Source: Neotamlana sedimentorum
GTDB lineage: Bacteria; Bacteroidota; Bacteroidia; Flavobacteriales; Flavobacteriaceae
Assembly: GCF_000943565.1 (NCBI RefSeq)
Contig: NZ_JTDW01000004.1
Span: forward strand, 124,001-188,000
DNA length: 64,000 nt
Reading direction: 5' to 3'
How positions within the stretch are numbered: the stretch's first letter is position 1; the number at the start of each line of letters is the position of its first letter. The notes under the pieces were generated by a model that did not search any database, had not been told where the DNA came from, and saw nothing but the letters and a program-made list of their open reading frames with translations. Position numbers and translations under genes: made by a program. This document shows, one piece after another, positions 34,396 to 44,583 of this stretch.

Positions 34396-36372
34396 ATGAA
34401 CTTCAAGAAACATAATCTTTCAGGGCCTACTTTATTGAATCTTTACAAAAACATGTTAAAACCTCGTTTAATAGAGGAGAAGATGCTAGTTTTATTAAGG
34501 CAAGGAAAAATTAGTAAATGGTTTTCGGGTATTGGTCAAGAAGCTATTTCGGCTGGCGTAACAATGGCTTTAAATAAGGAAGAATATATTTTACCAATGC
34601 ATCGTAATTTAGGGGTTTTTACAACTCGAAATATACCTTTAAATCGACTTTTTGCGCAATGGCAAGGTAAAGCTTCTGGGTTTACAAATGGGCGAGATCG
34701 TTCGTTTCATTTTGGTACTCAAGAGTATAAAATAGTGGGAATGATATCTCATTTAGGTCCGCAATTAGGTGTCGCCGATGGTATTGCATTAGCCTCGAAA
34801 CTAAAAAATTTAAAAACGGTTACGGCTGTTTTTACGGGTGAAGGAGGTACAAGCGAAGGCGATTTTCATGAAGCTTTAAATGTGGCTTCGGTTTGGCAAT
34901 TACCGGTTTTATTTTGTATTGAAAATAATGGTTACGGTTTATCTACACCAGCAAACCAGCAATATTATTGTGAAAATTTAGCTGATAGAGCTTTAGGATA
35001 CGGCATGGAAAGTTATATTATTAATGGAAATAATATAATTGATGTTTATACCGAGCTTAGTGATATTGCAAAAAGCGTTCGCGAAAATCCTCGTCCTATT
35101 TTAATAGAATTTAAAACATTTAGAATGCGCGGGCACGAAGAGGCAAGTGGCACAAAATACGTTCCTAAAGAACTTTTAGAAACATGGCAAAGTAAAGATC
35201 CTATCGAGAATTTCAGAAATTATTTAATTGAAACTGAAGTATTAAATGATGATTTAGAATTGCGTTTTATTGAAAATATATCGAACGAAATTGAAGAAAA
35301 CTTGAAACTTGTTTTTAAAGAAAATGAAGTTGATTTTAATTATAACAAGGAATTAAATGATGTTTTTAAAGAATTTATATATCAAGACTTTAAGCCAGAA
35401 TTGAATCAAGAAAATATAAGATTTATTGATGCTGTAAAGATGGCTTTAAAGGAAAGCATGGAAAGACATGACGATTTAGTGATTATGGGACAGGACATTG
35501 CCGAATACGGCGGTGTTTTTAAAATAACCGAAGGCTTTGTTGAGCAGTTTGGCAAAGACAGAGTTAGGAATACACCCATTTGCGAATCGGCCATTGTGGA
35601 GACCGCCATGGGCTTGTCAATAGCAGGAATGAAAGCCGTAGTAGAAATGCAATTTGCAGATTTTGCAAGCTCGGGCTTTAATCCTATTGTTAATTACTTG
35701 GCAAAGTCGTATTACCGTTGGCAACAAGAAGCCAATTTGGTGATTAGAATGCCTTGTGGTGGCGGTGTTGCTGCAGGACCTTTTCATTCGCAAACTAACG
35801 AAGCTTGGTTTACTAAAACACCGGGTTTAAAAGTGGTTTACCCAGCATTTCCATATGATGCCAAGGGCTTGTTAAATACGGCTATTAACGACCCGAATCC
35901 GGTGATGTTTTTCGAGCATAAAGCTTTATATAGAAGTGTAAGACAAGATGTGCCAACAAACTATTATACTTTACCTGTTGGAAAAGCAAGTATGGTGAAA
36001 TCTGGAAACGACGTCACTATTATTTCTTACGGAGCAGGCATACATTGGGCTTTGGAAACTTTAGAAGCTAATTTAGGTATTTCGGCAGATTTAATAGATT
36101 TAAGAACGCTTCAGCCGTTAGATACTGAGACTATATTTTTATCAGTAAAAAAAACAGGAAAAGCTATTGTTTTACAAGAAGATTCGCTTTTTGGTGGTGT
36201 TGCAAGTGATATTTCTGCTTTAATTATGGAACATTGTTTTGAGTTTTTAGATGCGCCTGTAAAACGTGTAGCTAGTTTAGATACGCCTATTCCTTTTGCT
36301 AAAAACTTAGAAGACCAATATTTAGCAAAATCTCGATTTGAAACCGAATTAAAGGCTTTGTTAGCTTATTAA
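34396..36372 (+). CDS. 2-oxoacid dehydrogenase E1, fused alpha and beta subunits
   Basis: 658 residues. The alpha part (about 1-325) has the ThDP motif GEGGTSEGDFHEALNVASVWQLPVLFCIENNGYG near 149-182. The beta part (about 335-658) has ALKESMERHDDLVIMGQDIAEYGGVF, RVRNTPICESAIVETAMGLSIAG and FEHKALYRSVRQ. Together they decarboxylate a branched-chain 2-oxoacid or pyruvate and acylate E2 lipoyl groups. The single-chain alpha-beta form is common in Bacteroidota. No E2 or E3 gene is adjacent. Confidence 0.93.
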   Translation: MNFKKHNLSGPTLLNLYKNMLKPRLIEEKMLVLLRQGKISKWFSGIGQEAISAGVTMALNKEEYILPMHRNLGVFTTRNIPLNRLFAQWQGKASGFTNGRDRSFHFGTQEYKIVGMISHLGPQLGVADGIALASKLKNLKTVTAVFTGEGGTSEGDFHEALNVASVWQLPVLFCIENNGYGLSTPANQQYYCENLADRALGYGMESYIINGNNIIDVYTELSDIAKSVRENPRPILIEFKTFRMRGHEEASGTKYVPKELLETWQSKDPIENFRNYLIETEVLNDDLELRFIENISNEIEENLKLVFKENEVDFNYNKELNDVFKEFIYQDFKPELNQENIRFIDAVKMALKESMERHDDLVIMGQDIAEYGGVFKITEGFVEQFGKDRVRNTPICESAIVETAMGLSIAGMKAVVEMQFADFASSGFNPIVNYLAKSYYRWQQEANLVIRMPCGGGVAAGPFHSQTNEAWFTKTPGLKVVYPAFPYDAKGLLNTAINDPNPVMFFEHKALYRSVRQDVPTNYYTLPVGKASMVKSGNDVTIISYGAGIHWALETLEANLGISADLIDLRTLQPLDTETIFLSVKKTGKAIVLQEDSLFGGVASDISALIMEHCFEFLDAPVKRVASLDTPIPFAKNLEDQYLAKSRFETELKALLAY

Positions 36373-36376
36373 ATTA

Positions 36377-36793
36377 ATGAAAAAACTCTGTTTTATATTG
36401 TTGATAGCTTTGTTTTCATGTGAAGACCATAAAACTAAAACATCCACTTTTGAGGATGGATTTAGTTGGAATTCTGCTTTGGTAACAGCGACGGCCTATA
36501 ATTCTTTAAAATATCAAACGAGTTCCAATCCTAATATTACGGCTTTTGGTGATAGTTTAAAACCTGGTTTAAAATACATTGCAGTATCGCGCGACCTTTT
36601 AAATCGCGGACTAAAACATAACACTCCAGTTAAAATTGAAGGATTAACTGGAGTTTATTTTGTTAAAGATAAAATGCATTCTAGGTGGCGAAACCGTATC
36701 GATATTTATATGGGCATAAATGTTGATTCCGCTTTACAATGGGGAAAAAAACGGGTTTGCATCGATTACGGTATTCCTAAAATGCAAGATTAA
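36377..36793 (+). CDS. 3D-domain (double-psi beta-barrel) lipoprotein
   Basis: 138 residues: lipobox ALFSC near residue 15, then a 3D domain with ATAYNSLKYQ, AFGDSLKPGLKYIAVSRDLL, VYFVKDKMHSRWRNRIDIYMG and the final ALQWGKKRV. The conserved acidic residues of 3D domains (D in FGD, DK and DIYMG) are present. Relatives act on peptidoglycan. It starts 4 bp after E1 and is convergent with the exbD-like gene, with stops 2 bp apart. Confidence 0.8.
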   Translation: MKKLCFILLIALFSCEDHKTKTSTFEDGFSWNSALVTATAYNSLKYQTSSNPNITAFGDSLKPGLKYIAVSRDLLNRGLKHNTPVKIEGLTGVYFVKDKMHSRWRNRIDIYMGINVDSALQWGKKRVCIDYGIPKMQD

Positions 36794-36794
36794 A

Positions 36795-37349
36795 TTAATT
36801 GGTTTCAGCTTCAGAAAGTAAAAACGGATAAGCCTCTCTAACTGCATTTAATTCCTGTTTATTTAAATCTTCAGGGAATTTATTAAAAGTTTTTCTGCTG
36901 TAATTGCTTCGTAAAATAAAATAAGCTTTCGAAAGTTCGTTTTGAACTTCTATAAATCTGTCGTAAGTAGTTAAGTCGCTTACTTGAAGTGAAATAACTG
37001 CTTTTTTAGGATTATCTGATGCTTTAGGATTTTGCTCACCCTTGCAATAAAGGCATGATTTATCGCCGTTGTTATCAATAAAATTTACGACTAAACTTTT
37101 AAGCTGCTCGATTTCAATTCTATCATTTTGAAGCATGATTTCATCGTTATCATTAATTAAAAGCGTTAAAATGTTTCGATCTGCAATTACAGCATTGCAA
37201 TCTCCAGTAGGGCAATCTTTTGGTAATTGCCTGTTTAAGCCTTCATCTGAAGAAATTGTAGCTGTAACTAAAAAGAAAATGAGTAGTAAAAATGCGATAT
37301 CGGCCATAGAACCGGCATTAACTTGTGGCGATTGTTTTGAATGTCTCAT
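36795..37349 (-). CDS. ExbD/TolR family biopolymer transport protein
   Basis: 184 residues: short cytoplasmic N-terminus, one TM helix MADIAFLLLIFFLVTATI near 15-32 with the conserved membrane Asp, and a periplasmic ExbD domain with a CPTGDC insertion and a CLYCKG pair of cysteines that may form disulfides. It would couple proton flow to TonB/Tol functions with ExbB, which is not in the window. Confidence 0.88.
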   Translation of the reverse strand: MRHSKQSPQVNAGSMADIAFLLLIFFLVTATISSDEGLNRQLPKDCPTGDCNAVIADRNILTLLINDNDEIMLQNDRIEIEQLKSLVVNFIDNNGDKSCLYCKGEQNPKASDNPKKAVISLQVSDLTTYDRFIEVQNELSKAYFILRSNYSRKTFNKFPEDLNKQELNAVREAYPFLLSEAETN

Positions 37350-37548
37350 AATAAAAAGTTTAAAATGTTAATAAAAACTTAATTCGCAAAAACAGTACCA
37401 TAATTACTTATGAAACAATCATTTAATAAAATGCATAAAAAAATTAAGAAATTTATATAATTTTCAATTTAAATAGTGCTTAGGTACAATTATTGTTAAA
37501 CACATACTAAAAATTAATTGTCTGTTCGTTGAATGATTAATTATTAAA

Positions 37549-37556
37549 TATATTTG
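37549..37556 (+). promoter_or_regulatory. -7 promoter element for the 37588 gene
   Basis: TATATTTG matches TAnnTTTG, with GTTG at 37528-37531 as a possible -33 element (17-nt spacing), 31 nt before the ATG at 37588. Confidence 0.45.
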
Positions 37557-37587
37557 AAACTATTATTAAAATTGTTTTATAGAATTT

Positions 37588-38256
37588 ATGTCATCTAAAT
37601 ACATTTTAATTTTTATACTATTGATTTCGTTATCTGGTTATTCTCAAATAGATAGCGGTAATAAATCTATTGCTATACCGGCAGTTGAAACTAAAAAAGA
37701 TTCTGCTGTAAGCAATATGTTTTCTAATTCTAATCCAAAAAGTAACACACAATTTGGTTTAAATACACCAAAGGTTTCTCCTAATTTAGAGCTTCCTAAA
37801 AAGGAATTTTCTATGTTTCCAGAAGAAGAATTTGGAAATCCAGGAGAGCTTTATTCTAGTAATTTAGACAGACTTAATAAGGTAGTTTTACCAGAAGGTC
37901 ATGGTGAGTTTTCGGGTTTAAAAGAAGATGCTTATTGGGGCGATTATAAAACAAAATCGGAATACGTTAGAGTTTTATACAGAGATTATGGTCGTGTAGA
38001 CGGCGATGTTTTACGAATTTTAGTAAACGATGATATTGTAAAACCTGGTGCTTTTTTAAGCGATGGTTATTCTGGATTTAAGTTAAAATTGGTAGACGGA
38101 TTTAACAAAATAGACTTTTTTGCCGTTAATGAAGGTGAGTTTAAACCTAACACTGCAGCTTATAAAATTGTAGACCAATGGGACAATATTATTTCGAAAA
38201 AAGTTTGGGCATTGGCACAAGGTGTAAAAGTGACTATAATAGTTATTAAGGAATAG
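37588..38256 (+). CDS. Secreted protein of unknown function
   Basis: 222 residues with a signal peptide (MSSKYILIFILLISLSGYSQ) and a low-complexity Ser/Asn/Lys linker to about 75. A C-terminal beta-rich domain follows, with YVRVLYRDYGRVDGDVLRILVNDDIV and GFNKIDFFAVNEGEFKPNTAAYKIVDQ. The C-terminal part looks like a compact carbohydrate- or protein-binding beta fold, but I do not recognise the family. The stop overlaps the convergent aldo/keto reductase by 11 bp. Confidence 0.72.
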   Translation: MSSKYILIFILLISLSGYSQIDSGNKSIAIPAVETKKDSAVSNMFSNSNPKSNTQFGLNTPKVSPNLELPKKEFSMFPEEEFGNPGELYSSNLDRLNKVVLPEGHGEFSGLKEDAYWGDYKTKSEYVRVLYRDYGRVDGDVLRILVNDDIVKPGAFLSDGYSGFKLKLVDGFNKIDFFAVNEGEFKPNTAAYKIVDQWDNIISKKVWALAQGVKVTIIVIKE

Positions 38257-39262
38257 TTATTGCATCAATTTGTTTTAATTCTGCTTCTGTAAAACTTAAA
38301 TTATCAAGTGCTTTTATATTTTTTTTTAATTGATTTGGAGAGCTCGCTCCAATAAGTACAGAAGCCACTTCTTTTTGTCTTAATATCCAAGCAATTGCCA
38401 TTTCCGATAGTTTTTGGTTTCGGTTTTGTGCAATTTCATTTAATTTTTGAATTTTTTCTATATTATTATTTACGGTTTCTTTTTGTAAATACGTTAAATT
38501 TTTACCGGCTCTAGAATCTTCTGGTATGCCATTTAAATATTTATCGGTAAGCATACCTTGGGCTAAAGGTGAAAAGGCAATGCAGCCAACGCCATTATCA
38601 TTCAAAACATCTAATAAACCGTTTTCAACCCATCTATCGAGCATAGAATAGCGTGCTTGGTGTAAAATAAACGGCACTTTTAATTCTTTTAATAATTTCG
38701 TGGCTTCGGCTGTTTCAGAAGGATTATAATTAGAAATACCAACATATAAAGCTTTTCCTTGGCGAACAATATCGGCTAGTGCTAGCATGGTTTCTTCCAA
38801 AGGAGTTTCAGGATCTGGTCTGTGATGATAAAAAATATCAACATAATCGAGGCCCATACGTTTTAAACTTTGATCTAAACTGGCTATTAAATATTTTCTA
38901 GATCCAAAATTACCATATGGCCCCGGCCACATATCGAATCCAGCCTTTGTGGCTATAAAAAGTTCATCGCGATATCTTTTAAAATCATTTTTAAAAATAA
39001 CTCCAAAATTTTCTTCGGCCGATCCAAATGGCGGACCATAATTATTGGCTAAATCGAAATGCGTAATACCGTAATCGAAAGCCGTTCTTAAAATCTCTCT
39101 TCCGTTTTGCAAACTATCAATAAAACCAAAATTATGCCATAAGCCTAAAGAAATGGCTGGTAAAAGAATGCCACTTTTTCCACTTCGGTTATAACTAATT
39201 TCGTTGTATCTATTTGGGTTTGCTTGGTAGTTTAATACTCCCGATTTATCGTTTATTTGCAT
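38246..39262 (-). CDS. Aldo/keto reductase (YghZ-like)
   Basis: 338-residue NADPH-dependent TIM-barrel reductase with the catalytic tetrad regions GITHFDLANNYGPPFGSAEENFG (Asp, Tyr), ELFIATKAG (Lys) and DIFYHHRPDPETPLEETM (His), plus the C-terminal cofactor loop VLIGASSPNQLKKN. The closest described group is L-glyceraldehyde 3-phosphate reductase (YghZ/Gpr), which detoxifies aldehydes. Monocistronic. Confidence 0.92.
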   Translation of the reverse strand: MQINDKSGVLNYQANPNRYNEISYNRSGKSGILLPAISLGLWHNFGFIDSLQNGREILRTAFDYGITHFDLANNYGPPFGSAEENFGVIFKNDFKRYRDELFIATKAGFDMWPGPYGNFGSRKYLIASLDQSLKRMGLDYVDIFYHHRPDPETPLEETMLALADIVRQGKALYVGISNYNPSETAEATKLLKELKVPFILHQARYSMLDRWVENGLLDVLNDNGVGCIAFSPLAQGMLTDKYLNGIPEDSRAGKNLTYLQKETVNNNIEKIQKLNEIAQNRNQKLSEMAIAWILRQKEVASVLIGASSPNQLKKNIKALDNLSFTEAELKQIDAITIP

Positions 39263-39435
39263 GATTTAGTTCAATTTAAAAGTGAAAAATTAGTGCTATT
39301 TATTTTATAATTTTAAAAGGATTCAATAAATATATGGTAATATTATTTGATGCACATAAAGCCTTTAGAAATTAATTGTTTAAAGAAATTCTACATTTTA
39401 GCTAAATATTACTTTTAGAAACCCTTTAAAGATGT

Positions 39436-39443
39436 TATTTTTG
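39436..39443 (+). promoter_or_regulatory. -7 promoter element for the helicase gene
   Basis: TATTTTTG matches TAnnTTTG, 20 nt before the ATG at 39464, giving a very short 5' leader. Confidence 0.5.
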
Positions 39444-39463
39444 CACGTCAGAAAAATTTAAAC

Positions 39464-41017
39464 ATGTCCGTTTCAAAAACAGAATTAGAAGAAAGAAAAG
39501 CAGGAAAAGACCTTTATAGTTATCAAAAAGGCGCTATAAATAAAATTTTTACAGCTTTCGAAGAATCTCCTTCCGATTACCATTTGCTTTATCAATTACC
39601 AACTGGTGGTGGTAAAACAGTTATCTTCTCTGAAATTGTTAGACAATACCTTAAACACCATAAAAAGAAGGTTATTGTTATGACGCATCGAATTGAGCTT
39701 TGTAAACAAACCTCGAAAATGCTTACCGAATTTGGAGTTTTAAATAAAGTGGTTGACAGTAAAGCAGATTTAAGCGATCAAGCCGATTATAGCTGTTTTG
39801 TGGCCATGGTTGAAACTTTAAACAATCGTTTAAACGATAATAAATTAGATATTTCTGATATTGGTTTAGTTATTATTGATGAGGCGCATTATAACTCATT
39901 TACTAAACTGTTTAAATTTTTTAGTCAGTCGTTTATTTTAGGAGTTACAGCAACCCCTTTAAGTTCGAGTATTGAATTACCAATGACTGATAATTATGAT
40001 GAATTAATTGTTGGTGAAAGCATTGAATCTTTAATTGAAAATGGGTTTTTAGCACGTGCCGAAATGTTTACTTACAACGTAGGTTTAACATCGCTAGTTG
40101 TTGGAGCTAATGGAGATTATACGGTGAAATCTTCGGAAGATTTATACACCGATAACGATATGCTTACCAAGCTTTTACAAGCTTACGAAGAACGCTCGAA
40201 AGGTAAGAAAACACTAATTTTCAATAATGGTATTAACACGTCTTTACACGTTTATGATACGTTTAGAAGAGCGGGTTACCCCATTGCACACCTCGATAAT
40301 ACAAATACCAAAAAAGAGCGTGCCATGATATTAAAATGGTTTAAGAAAACGCCAGATGCTATTTTAACATCGGTTAGTATTTTAACCACCGGATTTGATG
40401 AGCCAAGTGTTGAAAGTATTATTTTAAACAGAGCTACAAAATCGTTAACCCTTTATTACCAGATGATTGGTCGTGGTTCGCGTATATTTAATAATAAGAA
40501 AAGTTTTTCTGTAATCGATTTAGGAAACAATTTCCACCGCTTTGGCCCATGGGGAGATGACCTAGATTGGCAACGTATATTTAAATCTCCAAACTTTTAT
40601 TTAGATAATATTTTAAGCGACGAAGAGCTTGAAAGTAATTTTAGATATGAAATGCCAGACGAGTTGCGAGCTGAGTTCGCTAACTCTAAAGATGTGTATT
40701 TCGATATTCAAAAAACCTATGTAAATTCAATTAGAAGCGGAGAATCATCAAAAGTAGTGTTAGAACGTTCTATTGAGCATCATGCAAAAATTTGTATTGA
40801 AAATAGCGAAGATGTTTATGATGCTTTAGCCTTAGCAAAAAAACTTGGAGACGATATCGATTTTAGAATTGGTCGCTATACAAAATGTATTAGTAAAAGT
40901 ACTTTTAACTTTGTTGAATGGTTAAAAGGGGATTATCGTAAAAAGTTAAATTCCTATTTACGCAATAATTTTGATGACGTTTTCGAAGCCATTCACGGCT
41001 ATCCACCAGAGGATTAA
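39464..41017 (+). CDS. DEAD/DEAH-box (SF2) helicase
   Basis: 517 residues with both RecA-like domains: Walker A LPTGGGKTVIFSE near 45-57, DEAH near 138-141, GVTATPLSSS (motif III region), and in domain two LTTGFDEPSVESIILNRATKS and YYQMIGRGSR (motif VI). The helical C-terminus (about 380-517) has no recognised domain. It resembles the COG1061 restriction-type helicases in composition, but no nuclease is attached. The role is probably DNA or RNA metabolism. Confidence 0.9.
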   Translation: MSVSKTELEERKAGKDLYSYQKGAINKIFTAFEESPSDYHLLYQLPTGGGKTVIFSEIVRQYLKHHKKKVIVMTHRIELCKQTSKMLTEFGVLNKVVDSKADLSDQADYSCFVAMVETLNNRLNDNKLDISDIGLVIIDEAHYNSFTKLFKFFSQSFILGVTATPLSSSIELPMTDNYDELIVGESIESLIENGFLARAEMFTYNVGLTSLVVGANGDYTVKSSEDLYTDNDMLTKLLQAYEERSKGKKTLIFNNGINTSLHVYDTFRRAGYPIAHLDNTNTKKERAMILKWFKKTPDAILTSVSILTTGFDEPSVESIILNRATKSLTLYYQMIGRGSRIFNNKKSFSVIDLGNNFHRFGPWGDDLDWQRIFKSPNFYLDNILSDEELESNFRYEMPDELRAEFANSKDVYFDIQKTYVNSIRSGESSKVVLERSIEHHAKICIENSEDVYDALALAKKLGDDIDFRIGRYTKCISKSTFNFVEWLKGDYRKKLNSYLRNNFDDVFEAIHGYPPED

Positions 41018-41086
41018 TTTATTTATTCCTTTTTCTTAACTAAACATAAAATAAGCTTTAAATTAGCACTTTATTTTAAGCAAACT

Positions 41087-42001
41087 ATGAGTGTTTCCCG
41101 TAAAACAATCTCTATTGTATTGGCCTTTTTTGCTATTTATGTAATTTGGGGATCTACTTATTTACTTAACAAAATTGCGGTTACCCAATTACCGCCGTTT
41201 AAAATTGCTTCTATACGTTTTATTTCTGCAAGTATTATCATTTTTATAATTGCTAAAATTTTAAAATTAGATATTTCAATTACTAAAAAGCAACTAAAAA
41301 ATACCATTATAGCCGGATTTTTATTTTTAACATTTGGCAATGGCGTCGTGGTTTGGGCTTTAAAATTTGTAGATAGTGGTTTTACAGCTTTAGAAATTTC
41401 AGCACAACCTCTCGTGGTTTTAATTTTAATGCGCATTTTTCAGAAAAAGAAGATTTCTGCTATGTCTTACATTGGCGTGGCTTTAGGCTTTATTGGTATA
41501 TATTTACTGGTTAGTCAAAAACAAATAATTAGTCAGGAAAATCAAATTACAGGTATGATAATGATTTTTGTTTGTATGATTAGTTGGGCTTACGGCAGTT
41601 TGTTTGTTGGAAAAGCCGAATTACCTAAAAATTCGTTTGTAAACACAGCTTATCAAATGCTTTTTGGTGGGCTGATGCTACTTATTTTAAGTATTTGTTT
41701 TGGTGAAACTTGGACTGCACCGAGTACCTGGAATACGAACGTAACATGGTCTTTAATTGGCTTAATTATTTTTGGAAGTACAATTGCTTTTACCGCATTT
41801 AATTATTTGTTAAAAGAAGTTTCGCCCGAAAAAGTAGCCACAAGTACTTATGTTAACCCTATAATCGCGCTAATATTAGGTTGGTGGGTTTTAAACGAAA
41901 CAATTACAGTACAATCTGTTATCGCAGCAGTAATATTATTAACAGGCGTTTATTTTATTAATACAAAACGCAAATTTAAACCTAGAAGTATTGGACGTTA
42001 A
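41087..42001 (+). CDS. EamA/DMT family transporter
   Basis: 304 residues with about ten TM helices in two EamA repeats; the first has FAIYVIWGSTYLLNKIAV near 15-32 and the second WAYGSLFVGKAELP near 165 and YVNPIIALILGWWVLNETIT near 252-271. Predicted inner-membrane metabolite exporter. A second EamA gene overlaps its 3' end. Confidence 0.92.
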   Translation: MSVSRKTISIVLAFFAIYVIWGSTYLLNKIAVTQLPPFKIASIRFISASIIIFIIAKILKLDISITKKQLKNTIIAGFLFLTFGNGVVVWALKFVDSGFTALEISAQPLVVLILMRIFQKKKISAMSYIGVALGFIGIYLLVSQKQIISQENQITGMIMIFVCMISWAYGSLFVGKAELPKNSFVNTAYQMLFGGLMLLILSICFGETWTAPSTWNTNVTWSLIGLIIFGSTIAFTAFNYLLKEVSPEKVATSTYVNPIIALILGWWVLNETITVQSVIAAVILLTGVYFINTKRKFKPRSIGR

Positions 42002-42842
42002 AGCAGCAATAAAATTCATGTTAATAAGCACTATGGCTTTTGCATGTATGAATACTATTGTAAAATCGTTAGTAGATGTAAATGCATTTCAAATTGTATT
42101 TTTTCGTTCGGTAGGATCTTTGGTTTTTACATTTGGATTTTTATTTAAAAATAAAATTCCGTTATTAGGAAATAACAAAAAGTTAATGATAATTCGTGGT
42201 TTAGTTGGCGTTACATCTATGTCGCTTTACTTTATGTCTACCAAATATTTACCCATTGGTACAGCGGTTACATTACGTTATTTAGCACCTATTTTTGCTT
42301 CGGTTTTGGCCATTTTTATTTTAAAAGAGCGTATTAGAAAATGGCAATGGCTATTTTTTGCAATAGCCTTTTTTGGCGTTTTAATTATTAAAGGATTCGA
42401 TACGCAAATAAACACGTATGGATTAATTCTAATTTTAGTTGCTGCGCTTTTTAGCGGAATGGTTTACGTGGTTTTAAGCAAAATTGGCAAAAGCGAACAT
42501 CCAGTTGTTGTTGTAAATTATTTTATGGTAATTTCAACTATTGTTGGTGGCGTTATTTCTATTTTTAATTGGACCACACCAACTGCAACGGAATTAGGTT
42601 TACTATTAAGTTTGGGAGTTTTTGGTTATTTTGGACAGGTTTATATGACTAAAGCATTTCAAGTGGCATCAACAAATCAAGTAGCACCTTTAAAGTATTT
42701 GGAAGTTATTTTTACCGTATTATTTGGTGTTTTTATGTTTGCCGAAATTTATACGGTTTGGAGTTTGTTAGGCATTGCTTTAATTATAACAGGATTAATT
42801 TTAAACGTAGTTTATAAAGCTAAAATGGACAAGAAAAAATGA
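41991..42842 (+). CDS. EamA/DMT family transporter
   Basis: 283 residues, ten TM helices, with MAFACMNTIVKSL near 15-27 and an end-domain VAPLKYLEVIFTVLFGVFMFAE. A TTG at 41991 overlaps the previous gene by 11 bp and gives MDVKAAIKFMLISTMAFACM, which fits the family N-terminus better than ATG 42018. The start remains uncertain between the two. It is coupled to the preceding EamA gene and, by an ATGA overlap, to the glycosyltransferase. Confidence 0.9.
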   Translation: MDVKAAIKFMLISTMAFACMNTIVKSLVDVNAFQIVFFRSVGSLVFTFGFLFKNKIPLLGNNKKLMIIRGLVGVTSMSLYFMSTKYLPIGTAVTLRYLAPIFASVLAIFILKERIRKWQWLFFAIAFFGVLIIKGFDTQINTYGLILILVAALFSGMVYVVLSKIGKSEHPVVVVNYFMVISTIVGGVISIFNWTTPTATELGLLLSLGVFGYFGQVYMTKAFQVASTNQVAPLKYLEVIFTVLFGVFMFAEIYTVWSLLGIALIITGLILNVVYKAKMDKKK

Positions 42843-43885
42843 AAGTACCTGGTAGTATAAATAACATTCGAAGAAAAATTATGCGAAGCATTACCAAAAA
42901 TGTAGGTAAATCGTATAAAATTCCTAATGTTGATGCTTCAAAGCCTTTACCCATAAAAAAAGTACTAATAATTAGGCCAAACCACAGGTTAGGGAATCAA
43001 TTATTGCTTACACCAATTGTGCAAGAGGTAATAAATACGTTTCCAAATTGTAGTATCGATTTATTTGTAAAAGGAGGTGTGGCTGTTCCTGTATTTCAAA
43101 ATTATGAAGCCGTAAATAAAATAATTCAGCTTCCTAAAAAACCGTTCAATCATCTTATTAAATATATGACTGTTTGGGTTTCAGTAAAACAAAAAAAATA
43201 CGATTTAGTAATAAATGGCGATACAAATTCATCTTCTGGTAAATTATTAACCAATATTAGTAGAGCTAAATTTAAAGTCTTTGGTGAGCATTATGAAGAT
43301 ATTGCGAGCAAATTCCCCGATTACAGACATATTTCAAAAAAACCGATTTATAATTTACGCCGGTTTTTAGAAAACTTAGGCTACTCTAAAAACGAAAGTG
43401 AATTGCCTGTTTTAAATATAAATTTGGATAAAACTGAAATTGAAAATGGTAATCGAATTTTAAGTGATATTATAAAAAACAATAAAAAAACCATTTGTAT
43501 TTATACTAATGCCACAGGAGATAAGTGTTATTCTGAAACTTGGTGGAGTACGTTTTACGATAGGTTATTAAAAGAATACCCGAATTACAATATTATTGAG
43601 ATGCTACCCATTGAAAATATCTCGAAAATTAATTTTAAAGCACCACATTTTTACAGTAAAGATATTCGTGAAATGGCGGCAATAATTAAAAATACTTCTG
43701 TTTTTATAGCGGCCGATAATGGGGTAATGCATTTGGCAAGCGCAAGTTTAACACCAACAGTTGGCTTTTTTGCTCCAACCGATTTAACGGTATACGGGCC
43801 TTATGGAAACCAGAATATTGCTATAAATACTAACGAATCAACTATAAACGAATGGATTAAGGCCATTAACTCTATTTTAAATTAA
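42839..43885 (+). CDS. Glycosyltransferase family 9 (heptosyltransferase-like)
   Basis: 348 residues with a GT-B fold: VLIIRPNHRLGNQLLLTPIVQEV near 42-64, and the C-terminal nucleotide-sugar site FIAADNGVMHLASASLTPTVGFFAPTD near 289-315. GT9 members add heptose to lipopolysaccharide core or related sugars to envelope glycans. It overlaps the preceding transporter gene by 4 bp. Confidence 0.9.
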   Translation: MKVPGSINNIRRKIMRSITKNVGKSYKIPNVDASKPLPIKKVLIIRPNHRLGNQLLLTPIVQEVINTFPNCSIDLFVKGGVAVPVFQNYEAVNKIIQLPKKPFNHLIKYMTVWVSVKQKKYDLVINGDTNSSSGKLLTNISRAKFKVFGEHYEDIASKFPDYRHISKKPIYNLRRFLENLGYSKNESELPVLNINLDKTEIENGNRILSDIIKNNKKTICIYTNATGDKCYSETWWSTFYDRLLKEYPNYNIIEMLPIENISKINFKAPHFYSKDIREMAAIIKNTSVFIAADNGVMHLASASLTPTVGFFAPTDLTVYGPYGNQNIAINTNESTINEWIKAINSILN

Positions 43886-43943
43886 CGAAAAATTGTTCTT
43901 TTAAATTCGGTAAAAAATCGTATTTTAAAAGAAAAAAAGAGTT

Positions 43944-44492
43944 ATGAAAACGTTTTATGCCTTAATATTAATAACTGTTTCTTTTCTGTATTCTTGTAAA
44001 TCTTCAAAAAATACAGCTAGCGAAAGTGAAATAAATGCTTTAACACAATTAGTTGAAAATAAGCATTTTTCAATAGAATCTACTTGGGCAAACCCGCAAG
44101 TTACAAATGCCATGCAGCAAGTTTTAAACTCGGGATTATTGCAACCTGGTAGCAATGCGAGTAGTATAAATTTAATTGGCAATTCAAATTATTTGAAAAT
44201 TTCTGGCGATAGCATATATTCCTATTTACCGTATTTTGGTGAACGCCAAATGCATGTCAATTATGGCGGGACCGATAGTGCTATTCAGTTTGAAGGATTA
44301 ATGAGTGACTATAAAGTTTCGAAACGAAAAGATGCAGGTTATAATATTTCATTTAATGCTAAAAGTAATTCTGAAAGCTTTAATGTATACATTACACTTT
44401 GGCCAAATTTAAAAAGTTCGATGTCTTTAAATAGTTCATCTCGATTTTCTATAAGCTATACAGGTCAGGTAAAAAAACTGAAGATTATATAG
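43944..44492 (+). CDS. DUF4251 lipoprotein
   Basis: 182 residues with the lipobox FLYSC near 17, then ALTQLVENKHFSIESTWANPQ, SSINLIGNSNYLKISGDSIYSYLPYFG and YNISFNAKSNSESFNVYITLWPN, the DUF4251 pattern of beta strands. Envelope protein of unknown function, frequent in Bacteroidota. Confidence 0.85.
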   Translation: MKTFYALILITVSFLYSCKSSKNTASESEINALTQLVENKHFSIESTWANPQVTNAMQQVLNSGLLQPGSNASSINLIGNSNYLKISGDSIYSYLPYFGERQMHVNYGGTDSAIQFEGLMSDYKVSKRKDAGYNISFNAKSNSESFNVYITLWPNLKSSMSLNSSSRFSISYTGQVKKLKII

Positions 44493-44583
44493 GTAGGTAA
44501 TACTAAAAAATAAACGGTTTATCTATTAATCGTATAAAATATTAATTCAAACGAGTTTTTTAGAATCATGGTTATTAGTTGAT

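Noticed and set aside
39464-41017. Helicase as part of a restriction or defence system
   Set aside because: No methylase, nuclease or other defence gene is adjacent; flanks are an aldo/keto reductase and transporters, so a housekeeping helicase is more likely.
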